A DNA stretch of 21,909 bases, taken from the NCBI RefSeq assembly GCF_000485595.1, contig NW_014577071.1, forward strand, positions 506,549 to 528,457. Direction: 5' to 3'. Below, in pieces: positions 1 to 9,304 of the stretch. The first letter of the stretch is position 1. Each line of letters opens with the position of its first letter. Under the pieces are notes generated by a model. The model searched no databases. It was not told where the DNA came from and was given only the letters and a program-made list of their open reading frames with translations. The translations under genes and the position numbers were made by a program. Source of the stretch: Priapulus caudatus. Lineage: Eukaryota > Priapulida > Priapulimorpha > Priapulimorphida > Priapulidae.

Positions 1-42
<42 letters not shown>

Positions 43-195
43 TAAATAGATAGATAGATAGATAGACAGATAGACAGATAGACAGATAGTCATATATATG
101 TATATATATATTTATATATTTATACGTATATATATATAGATATATAGATATATAGATATATATAGATAGATATAGATAGATAGATATAGGTAGAT
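1..195. repeat. (TA)n and (GATA)n microsatellite
   Basis: The window opens with about 40 bases of pure TA. A GATA/GACA tetranucleotide run follows (about 41-88), then mixed TA and TAGATA repeats to about 195. The GATA units contain many WGATAR matches. A related TA/GATA-like stretch precedes the second copy of the following segment near 9255-9440, so this tract belongs to the duplicated block. It is cut by the window edge. Confidence 0.9.
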
Positions 196-1690
196 AAAAT
201 AGATATGACACTGATATCGAGATAGTATACTATAATTGATTAATTGTCAGTGAAGTTCCTTTAATATAGGTATATACATTACTGTAGCATTATAGGGTGA
301 AACAAAACGACTAGCTTAGGACCTATGTACTAGACAGGAATGGCAAATTGACGGTCTTTCTGGCGAAAACATTTGCATACAGAAGGAAATGTTATCAGCT
401 AAAACTTCTAATCGATTGATAGATTCCCATGTCGATTAGAAAGGCTAACGCGAACGCTTGTGTATAATATTTTCCCAAAGTGGTGGATGTCCCGAGCACA
501 GTAAAATAATTATTATCGTATAGAAAATTGACCTGAAAATTACCGATAAACAATAATAGTTTCAAAGATAAGATTTTACAAATAATAGTCAGAAATATTA
601 CATTTAGCAAATTCCGATTAAACCAACTATCCATCGGTCGATGTAAATTTTCAGTAGTTCGGAAATTTCGAAGCTGTATCATAAATCATCAAAGATTTAA
701 TTTTAGACAGAAAGGTGCATCTCATAAACTAAAACCTTGAGTAATGTTCACAGGTTAAACACAATTAGTTGGCCGAGAAAGCAAATATAGTGTCACTATA
801 TATACCGGTAAATGACTGAACAAAGGATTGTAAATTACTAATGTAGTCAATGTTATTTATGATTCAAGTTCCAGTATAAATGGTGGGTCTAATAATAGTA
901 GAATTTTGCAATACGAATAATGCTTTTGGACGTGATCCCATAAGTTGTTTTGCATCAGATTACAACCAATTTGCAAATAAGAATCTTGTTACAATAACAA
1001 AACAAACATCTAAATTGACGAAAATCAGGCTGCTATAATATGTGGTTTCACTAGACGTGCTAACTAATCAAAACTTGTAATATCTCATAGTTGCTGATTA
1101 TACGTGATCAATCAAGATAAAAAAAAAATCTTTGGCATAACGTGCAGGTATTTGCGTACAGTATAATAAGCATGTGTATATTGTTTATGCCATCAAGAGC
1201 TAATAAAAACTTATTTATTTATAGATATTTATTAGCTCTTGATGCCATGTATATACATGTGGTAGATTAAAAATTAATGTGTTATGTATTCTTGTATTCC
1301 ACAGTTAAACTTCAAATATGCATTAAACGTGTTCAAATTACCTACGTTCATTGCCCGAATGAATAAAAGTGTATTCTGCTTAGCTATGGTGAACTGCTTA
1401 GCTACCCTAAGATCCCAAATCCGAGGTCATCCGTATTTTTTCCAATAGCATATTGTTCATCTGAAAATTACCGATAGTTCCCGAAATTGCGAAATTTCCG
1501 AATATTTGCGAATGTTCCAAAATTCCCCGCATAATTCCTGGAACTTCCAATTTCTATACGGGACAAAACGAATGATAGGCCAATTCTCGAACATAATCAT
1601 ATCTGTATACATGGACAGACCAACGTGCATACAACACACACACACACACACAGCGTGCGTGCGTGCGTGCGTGTGTGTGTGCGCACGCAT
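196..1690 (+). repeat. Duplicated non-coding segment, copy A
   Basis: This unique-looking AT-rich sequence reappears in the same order and orientation at about 9440-11000. Shared landmarks include the stretch from GACACTG near 205 (9462 in copy B), the run around ATACATTACTGTAGCATTAT near 272, and the part ending near TACGGGACAAAACGAA at 1556 (10919 in copy B). The copies differ mainly by one-base insertions and deletions. I see no gene: open frames are short and match no known family. The segment ends in a (CA)n to (CG/TG)n microsatellite at about 1632-1686. It may be a real segmental duplication or an assembly artefact. Confidence 0.85.
1191..1244. repeat. Short hairpin element (family member 1)
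   Basis: The 17-base arms 1191-1207 (CATCAAGAGCTAATAAA) and 1228-1244 are perfect reverse complements around a 20-base AT-rich loop. The arm resembles those of the hairpins at 3100-3160, 12857-12926 and 19911-19961. A degraded version sits at the matching place in copy B (about 10429-10487). This is probably a tiny MITE-like or fold-back element. Confidence 0.7.
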
Positions 1691-1806
1691 CCAACAGAAG
1701 CGCGATTTAATTCACAAATATTGCAAACAGTAATTGAACTATATCCATAGCATTAATGAGAAATTAACAATAAAAAATTATTATTAATTAGCCGAAAAAA
1801 CAAGAA

Positions 1807-1866
1807 ACAGTAACAATAACAATAACAGCAACAGCAGCAGCAACAGCAACAGTAACAGCAACAACC

Positions 1867-1909
<43 letters not shown>

Positions 1910-1915
1910 CAACGG
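1807..1915 (+). repeat. (CAG/CAA)n trinucleotide repeat
   Basis: An imperfect CAA/CAG/TAA tract with a pure core of 12 CAG units at 1868-1903. It would read as poly-Gln or poly-Ala, but no splice signals or conserved flanking protein support coding, so I treat it as a microsatellite. Confidence 0.9.
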
Positions 1916-2054
1916 TAATAGCAAAGCAATTAATAGCCGTTAGCGACAGGAATAGATGCATAATGAAATATACGAAAACATACAATAATAAATAATAAAT
2001 AAGTATTTTGTTATATCCCGCATTGCAAACGTCATCAAGATACCCTTTCAACAA

Positions 2055-2172
2055 GCAGGTGCACACACACGTACGCACGTACCCAGGCATGCGTACACAC
2101 GCTGACACATTCGCGCGTACGCACTACGCAGGCATGCGCACACGCACGCGAAAGCACGCACGCACGCTACGG
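2055..2172. repeat. Imperfect (CA)/(CG) alternating repeat
   Basis: A purine-pyrimidine alternating stretch rich in ACAC, CGTACGCAC and CACGCACG units, with the motif AGGCATGCG occurring twice (about 2086 and 2131). It is low complexity with no sign of coding. Confidence 0.7.
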
Positions 2173-2222
2173 GAAAATGGTGTCTTATATAATAAGAGTG
2201 CTTAGCAGTATTAGGTCTTCCT

Positions 2223-2272
2223 TCTGTAACATATATGCATAGTGTGTATACCTATACTCAGTATGTTACAGA
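2223..2272. repeat. Inverted repeat, 11-bp arms
   Basis: TCTGTAACATA at 2223-2233 is exactly complementary to TATGTTACAGA at 2262-2272, with a 28-base AT-rich spacer. It is a short potential hairpin, not clearly part of the other hairpin families. Confidence 0.55.
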
Positions 2273-2559
2273 TGACACGAACTGTTGACAAAATACAACG
2301 CACAACACGTTTTATTAATGGAGAATATTCTGCCGACGCACGATTTAGACTTCGAAGTTTATAATAATACTAATACTAACAAACATTTAATTGATAGTTG
2401 TTGGTGAACAAAGGCAGAAAACTGGCATTTTCTGACCAATTCGTTTGCTTAGCATGTTTGATATATGTAAATTTCGGGCACATTTTTAACGCTTTTAAAA
2501 TTGTTATTTTTTAACCTATGCAGCTATGTAAAAGTAGCAGATGTGAGATGTGTCCACGG

Positions 2560-3455
2560 ACGCGCCTTACCGCTATTGCGCATTACACCACTAACCGCAA
2601 GTCTACGTAAAGCATAGCAATGCCGCGTAAAGCCTAGCGCACACCTGTGATTTTTGGTTGCTCGTCGCTGCAACTTGCAACCGCAAGCGATCGGTCGCAC
2701 GCCTCACCGCGTGTGCGCATGCAAGCGACTGCTGTTGTCTTTCCATGACTGACTTGTTTTGTTCAATGTTTTAGTAGTTTTAGAAGTTTACATAACACTA
2801 ACACTAGATGGAGTCTCATATTATATAAGGCCATTCCACTATTAAAAAACCGATTTGCCGTAACTCACTCAAAAACATTCAATCATGTGGTAGAAAATGG
2901 ACCCAATGAGACAATATATTAGTATGACTTATATATGATATTATATGATAAATAAAAAACAATTATATAGTATTATAAATCATAACTAAATAATGAATTA
3001 TATATTCTACATATAACTCTTCATACGCAGGCTTTTATATATTTAAGGCAGCATTATTTCAGTGTTTCAGCTCCGACGAATAGAGACATACATACATAAT
3101 AACAGGAGTTAATAAAGACAAAGACTTTAAAGACAATAAAGACTTTATTAACTCCTGATAATAACACACATTTTTCACGTGATGAGATGGTGCTCGCTGA
3201 TTGGTCGGACGAGAATTTTTCATAGTTGCAAGTCGCTGTCTACCCGCACACATGCGATTTCGAAGCGATTTCGGAGCGATTAGGAGCGACGAATTGCTGA
3301 AAATCAAATCAGTTTGATATCTTGCAACTCGTTGCAAGCGACCAGAATCGCTACGGGTTGCAGTTGCACGTTCCCGCATACGTAGCAATTTCACAGCAAT
3401 TTCGACTGCGATTCTAGAATCGCTGCCGAGTTGCATGAAAACGTCGCAAGTGTGT
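2560..3455. repeat. Dispersed-repeat block rich in GCGAT/TTGCAA motifs
   Basis: Two sub-blocks (about 2640-2740 and 3211-3455) are built from repeated GCGAC, AGCGAT and TTGCAA words in both orientations. They include a near-perfect hairpin CTTGCAACTCGTTGCAAG at 3321-3338 and a 16-bp perfect palindrome GCGATTCTAGAATCGC at 3408-3423. The composition (GC-rich words in AT-rich surroundings) and the self-complementarity suggest remnants of non-autonomous DNA transposons. The 2750-3060 stretch between them is AT-rich with nothing recognisable. I could not define termini or target-site duplications. Confidence 0.4.
3100..3160. repeat. Short hairpin element (family member 2)
   Basis: Arms TAACAGGAGTTAATAAAG (3100-3117) and CTTTATTAACTCCTGATA (3143-3160) match at 17 of 18 positions as reverse complements. 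The 25-base loop contains repeated AAGACTTTA/AATAAAGAC words. The arm shares AGGAGTTAATAA with the right arm at 19941-19961. Confidence 0.75.
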
Positions 3456-3479
3456 GCTAAGCTTAAGGTCAAAAGGTAG

Positions 3480-4039
3480 CGAGAAATTTACTTAGCATCG
3501 GCCTATCACCTGTCTACCTATTTATCATGATCTCCATCGAAAAGAAACGCTTGACATCTTGAGTCCTTTGCGTCTGACAAACGATCCAACGCCTGGCGCA
3601 TCATGGCAAACGCATGTTTGCCGTATAAACAGTACGAGGGGACTCGTATGAAACTGCAGACAGATGACGGGGAAGATAAGCGTATTTGCCCATGTTTCAC
3701 GGCGTCGTGCAAACTGTCATATAATTCCACATGTGCGCATGTAGTGTTTACACTATCTGCTCAAACAGTGCGAGAAATAGCAGGTGAAGATTTTGTGCAT
3801 GGTCGCATGCGGACTGGCCAACTACTAACTAGATCTGGGAAATATATTTAAGCGTACATGAACGCGGATGAGTACGTGTATGCCAACGCGATATCAACCG
3901 GCTGGTGATATAAATATGGCGTATTTCACTGCACATGGCATTTTATCTAAGGCCATAGCAACAGCAATAGCTACACACTAGCCTAAATATCAGTTAAACG
4001 GGCATCATAAGTAGTAGTCCGTAGTAGTTGATAAACGTA
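3480..4039. other. Upstream non-coding stretch, no gene recognised
   Basis: Overlapping short open frames on both strands match no family I know. Short palindromes are present, such as GGCAAACGCATGTTTGCC near 3605. I see no exon-like signals that would connect this stretch to the GATA gene. A non-coding first exon of that gene could lie here, but nothing shows it. Confidence 0.4.
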
Positions 4040-4113
4040 CATAGCTCTAAAACTATAGCCCTTCGCTCTGCCACAGGCGCTCGCCCCTCGCCAGGGCTAT
4101 AGTTCTAGAACTA
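4040..4113. mobile_element. 74-bp hairpin element with flanking 9-bp direct repeats
   Basis: The arms at 4042-4062 (left, TAGCTCTAAAACTATAGCCC plus T) and 4093-4113 match at 19 of 21 positions as reverse complements. They enclose a 30-base GC-rich loop. ATAAACGTA occurs immediately outside on both sides (4031-4039 and 4114-4122), with two extra bases (CA) on the left. Direct repeats next to inverted arms look like a target-site duplication, which suggests a very small non-autonomous DNA element. Family assignment is not possible from this alone. Confidence 0.6.
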
Positions 4114-4354
4114 ATAAACGTAATGTAATACACATGTAACGTAGTAACACGGCATCCGGAATAAGAGGTCAAAGGAATGTGCCACGGTACGATGCAGCAC
4201 TAATGAGTTATCGGTGACACGGACGTAATAATTATAACAGAAACCTTGCACTTCCACATCGACAAAACAACATTGCTCATGCAAATAACAACGTGTAAAT
4301 AGAGACGTGCGTGAAGCTATTTCCTAGTTCGTAGTTCGTAGTTTCTTATTTTCA

Positions 4355-4783
4355 AAAATAAGTAAGTGGACTCTTACATTACATTCAAACTCTCCACAAG
4401 CTAGAGTATAGCATGTGCGCCATCCACAACCTGAGCTACATCTGTTTCTATGGTGAAATAAAAGTGAACTACTATGGCGCTGCTGTAAAATAAGGAAATG
4501 GGTCTAATCTACATCTGTATTGTATTCGTGTATATTTGTATTTTGAAAATTTCTACATGGCAGAAATGTTGAGAATAAATGTCGGTGAAATTATAAACAA
4601 TTTTGAGTTTTTTTTACAAGTCACTATACACTTTGTTATAACCACTTAGTCCGAAACAGAGTGAAGTTAGAGGCAGTGGGTTCACCATAGAAACAGACGT
4701 AGAACAGGTTGCGGATGGAGTACATGCTATTCTCTAGCTTGTGGCGAGTTTAAATGTAATGTAAGAGTCCACTTACTTATTTT
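4355..4783. mobile_element. MITE-like element with ~103-bp terminal inverted repeats
   Basis: The left arm at about 4355-4457 and the right arm at about 4681-4783 are reverse complements over about 103 bases with roughly ten mismatches. Both ends read AAAATAAGTAAGTGGACTCT when viewed inward. The interior of about 220 bp is AT-rich and non-coding. Size, long inverted arms and lack of a transposase fit a miniature inverted-repeat element. It ends about 205 bp before the splice acceptor of the GATA coding exon. No clear target-site duplication is visible. A related word (ATTTCCTTATTTT) occurs inside the element and again just outside its right end near 4790. Confidence 0.75.
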
Positions 4784-5016
4784 ATAGACTCATTTCCTTA
4801 TTTTTTAGCCCCATTTCCTGGTTTCGCCAATATAGTAAATTTTGCATTTTATGCATTTAATGGCGTAAATGAAGTTCGTAGACACGCATGTAAAGGAAAA
4901 ATATTGACTAAGTTAGTTATTTACTTCTATAATATTATTATAATTTATTTACTTATATATATACACATATACGCGTTTATATTTTTCAGAACCGTCTAGG
5001 TGTTGACCGATTGCGT

Positions 5017-5064
5017 ATGGCATATGGAACAGCAGGAGTGGAGAGAGAAGCCCCGCGTCTTTAA
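5017..5064 (+). other. Overlapping upstream ORF (15 codons plus stop)
   Basis: An ATG at 5017-5019 lies seven bases before the proposed GATA start and in a different frame. It runs over that start and stops at TAA 5062-5064. Both ATGs have C at -3 and G at +4, so neither has clearly the better context. If the transcript begins at or before the acceptor at 4989, scanning ribosomes meet this ATG first. It could lower translation of the GATA protein. Its use is inferred, not shown. Confidence 0.45.
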
Positions 5065-5948
5065 ATCGGAGGAAGGCAGCGAGGTGCCGGCGTCCGAATC
5101 GAGCATCGATAACAACAACACGCTCACGTCACCACGCCATAGTAAGCCGTTCTCGTCGGCCGGGCTGCATGTCGTCGGCGCACCGCTCTTCTCGTCGTCA
5201 CAACCGCATGAGAGCAGCACCACCACGACCAGCAGCAGAGGCAGCAGCAGCAGCGGCGGTGCTGGTGGCCGTGCTATGAGTACCGCCGTCGCCGACGCCT
5301 CCTCTTCTCACGCCGTCGCCAGCGCGCATCACCTGGCTCCTCTGCCGCCGCCGCAAGGCCAGCTGCTGCCGACAGAAGACGTCGAGCACTTCTTTGACTA
5401 TCTCGAAAAGCCGTCGGCGGCGACGTACGGCGGCACGACGTACCACGGAGCGCGCGCGCGCGAGATCATGTTTCAGAACGTATCGATGCAGTCGCCGGTC
5501 GTCGGCGCGGGACAACCGTACCAGGACACGCCGTCGTCCGTCTACATGCACGCGGCAAACAACCCCGTCTACGTGCCGACGTCGCGGCCGCTACTGCCGA
5601 TGCAGTACAGCGTGAACGGCGGCGGGCACGCCGGACAGGCGAACACCGTCTGGTATCAGCAGCCGCAGGACGCCGTCGCGTCCTACTCCGTCGGCCAGTC
5701 GCATCATCCCGTGTCGCCCCGCGTCGGCTTCCCGCCCAGTCCGCCGATAGGCTCTCCGGGAGCGCTGGACACTAGCTACGGCTCGACGCGGCAACGCACG
5801 GCGAACGGACTCGCGTACGGTTACGTGACACATGACGCGATGTCGGCGGCTGCGGGCTGGCCGACGCTGGATAGCGGACTGAGGGTGAATGCAATGATGG
5901 GAGGCGGTCCGCCCGGGTTACCGAGACAAGCACCTGGCATGCCGAACG
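5024..5948 (+). CDS. gata123: GATA1/2/3-class transcription factor, N-terminal coding exon
   Basis: This exon encodes the N-terminal transactivation region, about 308 residues, of a GATA-family nuclear transcription factor. The acceptor TTTTTCAG ends at 4989 and an in-frame TAG lies at 4997-4999, so the first usable ATG is 5024. Residues 118-128 read EDVEHFFDYLE, preceded by QLLPT and followed by TYHGARAR. This matches the vertebrate GATA2/3 arrangement QLLPPDEVDVFFNHLD ... ARARV and places the gene in the GATA1/2/3 class. The rest is low complexity: a Ser/Thr/Gly run near residues 63-82 and a Met/Gly/Pro-rich end (AMMGGGPPGLPRQAPGMPN). The open frame continues to a stop at 5984, but the donor GTAGGT at 5949 (or GTATAG at 5953) should end the exon. 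It ends in phase 1 (or 2), while the C-finger exon starts in phase 0, so an exon is missing between them. The GC-rich coding sequence contrasts sharply with its AT-rich surroundings. Confidence 0.9.
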
Positions 5949-5989
5949 GTAGGTATAGACGAATGTACACGACGGTGTTCGTATAAATC

Positions 5990-6115
5990 AAAGAGAAGAA
6001 GAGAGAAAGAGAGAGCAGAAGCAGCGACGCGCGCGCAGAGAGGAGAGAGTAGAGAGAGAGAGGAGAGAGAGAGAGAGAGAAGAGAAAGAGAAAGAGAAAA
6101 AGAAAGAGAAGAGAA

Positions 6116-6153
<38 letters not shown>

Positions 6154-6156
6154 CGA

Positions 6157-6214
<58 letters not shown>

Positions 6215-6459
6215 GGAGAGAGGGAGGGAGAAGGAGAATGAGAGAAGAGAGAGAGGAGTGAGAGAGAGACGCGATAGAACAGAAAGGGAGGAGGAGAGAG
6301 ATGCGGAGGAGAGAAGAAGAGAAGAGAGAGAGAGGGAGAGAGAGAGAGCAGAGAGAAGAGAGAGAGAAAGAGAGAGAGAGAAAGAAGAGAAAGAGAGAGA
6401 GAGAGAAGAGAGAGAGTGAGAGGAGGAGAGAGAGAAGAGACAGAGAGAAGGGAGAGACG

Positions 6460-6490
<31 letters not shown>

Positions 6491-6579
6491 GAGAGAGAGG
6501 AGAGAAAGAGAAGAGAAAGAGAGAGAGAGAGAGAGAGACGAGAGAGAAGAGAGAGAGAGAGAGAGAGAAAGAGAGAAGC

Positions 6580-6649
<70 letters not shown>
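5990..6649 (+). repeat. 660-bp polypurine (GA)n tract in intron
   Basis: An almost pure purine run on the + strand, mostly GA with GGA and GAAA variants and few pyrimidines. A short CG-alternating interruption sits near 6025-6040. It starts about 41 bases after the GATA exon donor. Long stop-free frames on both strands (Leu/Ser-rich on the minus, Arg/Glu-rich on the plus) come only from this composition and are not genes. Confidence 0.95.
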
Positions 6650-7048
6650 CTAACTAAGCAAGTTCCCCCCGCACACAGGATCAGGCGCAGGGATAAACCC
6701 ACCCTATGTCCCAAATAAGAATCAGACTAAATTTCGCGACGTGCGCGAAAAAATATGAGAAAAAATTCACGTGATGTAGCGCCAGCACTCAAACAATTTA
6801 ATTTACCCCATTCAATCCATCCCGAATCCATATATTCAGCGTGTATCGAAAGGAAAGCGAGTGGAAACCAGTAAAAGGCCGCATATATTGCCTCATATGC
6901 TATGCTATTCGTGACGTCAAATAACCAGCGAATTAGCTGTCAATCAGTGGCATGACATCAGCGCACAATCGCTCGACCCCGTTCTTGCGCATCACGCTAC
7001 ATAGAATGAGTTCGAAGAAACAGAAGTAGATAACGTCGTTTGCGTCCG
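6650..7048. other. Intronic sequence, no gene recognised
   Basis: A unique-looking stretch between the purine tract and a TA/GT microsatellite. It holds a perfect CRE palindrome at 6912-6919 and no exon with a recognisable protein. Confidence 0.5.
6912..6919. promoter_or_regulatory. Perfect CRE palindrome TGACGTCA
   Basis: The sequence exactly matches the CREB/ATF consensus. A single 8-bp match can occur by chance in a window this size, but a second perfect copy lies at 8911-8918 in the same intron. Regulatory use is a guess. Confidence 0.3.
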
Positions 7049-7080
<32 letters not shown>

Positions 7081-7211
7081 CTGTGGCGTGTGCGTGGTGT
7101 TGTGTGTGTGTGTTTGTGTGTGTGTTGTGTGTGTTGTGGTGTGTGTGTGTGCGTGTGCGTGTGCGTGTGCGTGTCCGTGTGCGTGTGCGTGTGCGCGCGC
7201 GTGTGTGTGTG
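7049..7211 (+). repeat. (TA)n then (GT)n microsatellite
   Basis: TA repeat at 7049-7065, then GT with TGTTG, GC and CG interruptions to 7211. It is low complexity and prone to Z-DNA. Cys/Val or His/Thr open frames here are compositional. Confidence 0.9.
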
Positions 7212-7783
7212 GAGCATTAAGCATACCAGTGTTCAATCTAATTTCTTGACAAAAAGTAGTCGCCACATGCAAGTATTTAGGCACATATTACTCAGACCTA
7301 GCTGGCAAGAAAACTTTTCGATATATTACGAAGAAAGTAATAAGGACGCAGTATAAATAGTTCTTTAATTTATCACGCCTATATAATAATCGTAACAATT
7401 TACCAGGATATTGTGAAATATAGGTATCTTGATTATATATAGATTTCTACGTGGTGCATATTCTAAAAGGTATACATGCTAGATCAAGGACACTAACACA
7501 CGTGTGTGCGTACATGCGTGTGTATTTTCACGCGTATGTGCACGTGTATGCTTAACTACAAATTGTATCGATATTTTTATTTATTGCTGTTCCTCTTCAA
7601 TATGTTCACACAAGGTACAGGTCAAGGCCATTATGAACGAACACCCATATCGAGCAGTTCCCATGGTAGGTGTCACTCCACACAATATTTTTCCATCATA
7701 TTTTAGTTTGGGATAAGATTTAATTGAGCTAGACAGCAAGGGTGACAAATCAGTGAGATTCACAAGTACATCATGTAGGTCTA

Positions 7784-7815
<32 letters not shown>

Positions 7816-9254
7816 ATATGACATGTGTGCAATGGATTATAACAGTTACTTACAGATTAAAATATATTAAAGATTGACTTTCCGTACTTGTGAGTGAGTG
7901 AGTGTGTGCGTGTGCGTGTACGTGTGTGTGTGTGCGTGTGCGCGTGCGTGTGCGTGCATATAACAGTGGAGTAAATTGACATTTGAGATGACATGGTTAA
8001 TCGATTTCATTTTGTCAGAGAGTGGTTCATTAAGTTCAAAAGTTAATTAAAATATATTCTGCAGAAAGCGGTCATAAAATAATAAATAAATTATATAAGA
8101 TTCAATTGCTGTACACTATTTCAATCCCAATTTGCTTGAAGTTAAATCAATGCGAAACGTCAGTAACCGTAAGCTGACATGTTTAGAAGTATACCGCACC
8201 CCTGATCATGAATCAATGGTCAAAGTTCTATTTATTTTCTAAAAACGTAGGCATGTGTTTATCACGGGTCAATGTAGACGAATAGCTATAAGACAGTCTA
8301 ACACCATGATTGACACATTGATAACACCATCTAAAACATATAGCACATATTCATGCACCTTATAGACATGGATACTCTCAACATTTTGCACGGGTACATA
8401 TATAACTCTAATAAAGATTAAACGTTTATTGACAAATGAATCAAATCAATCACTTGTTTTATTTATAGAGGAGATATATCTTTATGCTCAAGGCAACAAA
8501 TTTCATGAAATTCTAGCACCTAATTATGTTACCAAAAAATTTGAATTTATGTAAAAATGTATTTTGGATATTTCTCAATTACCAGAAAGAGTGAAGATAC
8601 AAAATTTTCGCCACATGTTAAGCACAATATGAACTAAAATAACGCATCAAATTTTTCTTTAAGTTCATATTTACTGAGAAAAATAAAAACTGCCTAAAAT
8701 TCAAGTCGCACTTCTGAATTTAAAATTTGCGAATAAAGAGACATAACTCATAAACATACGGCCCTAATAACAATCCCTGACGCGCTTTTTTACAGCAATA
8801 TGTACATTAAAAAGTAAAAGTAAATCTATTTCGAGTTGTAATCACAGAGAAATATCCATTATTACATCGACTACTAAGTCAGAAATTGGAACGGAGAAAT
8901 CAGCTTTTTCTGACGTCACCGCGGCTCACTACACATGTACGCGGCAAGCCAAAACGCTCTGACAGTCACATTTACCGTTATATGAAGAAATGAGCATGTA
9001 TACAGGTGGCACATAGTGTTACCATCGATAATGTTGAAAATGAAATCGGTAAAACATTTTCTAAACCTGAGAGAACCTTTCTCTAACACGATTGTACGCT
9101 CAATGACGGGTAGCACCGGTAGCTTTGAACTGTAACTAGATATCATAGATAAATAGTTATCCGTAGTAAATGATAAACAAATGTTTTATTCACTCTAATG
9201 GTCCACAATTAACAAGGCTATATAATACTGATATACATTAGATCATAATAGTTA
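7212..9254. other. AT-rich intronic sequence, no gene recognised
   Basis: The segment contains short microsatellites: CGTGTGTGCGTACATGCGTG-like alternation near 7500-7550, (TA)n at about 7784-7810 and (GT/GC)n at about 7892-7957. There is a second perfect CRE at 8911-8918. No open frame shows a conserved domain. I looked for the GATA N-finger signature (C-x2-C-x17-C-x2-C with LWRR) by eye and did not find it. Confidence 0.5.
8911..8918. promoter_or_regulatory. Second perfect CRE palindrome TGACGTCA
   Basis: An exact CREB/ATF consensus within a locally GC-rich patch (TGACGTCACCGCGGCTCAC) in otherwise AT-rich intron. It might mark an enhancer or an alternative promoter. No other promoter elements were recognised. 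Confidence 0.3.
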
Positions 9255-9266
9255 TATATATAACTA

Positions 9267-9304
<38 letters not shown>

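Noticed and set aside
1807-1915. Poly-Gln/poly-Ala coding exon from the CAG repeat
   Set aside because: No splice sites, no flanking conserved protein and frequent stops outside the repeat.
3603-3851. An 82-codon open frame upstream of the GATA gene
   Set aside because: No recognisable domain. Overlaps an opposite-strand open frame of similar length. No promoter or splice context.
5949-5986. GATA 5' exon continuing to the stop at 5984 as a single-exon short protein
   Set aside because: A good donor lies at 5949 and the residues after it are not GATA-like. A read-through isoform without fingers is possible but unsupported.
5821-6718. Long open frames across the (GA)n tract on both strands
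   Set aside because: Leu/Ser or Arg/Glu runs are the direct translation of a purine repeat. No conserved sequence or splice structure supports them.
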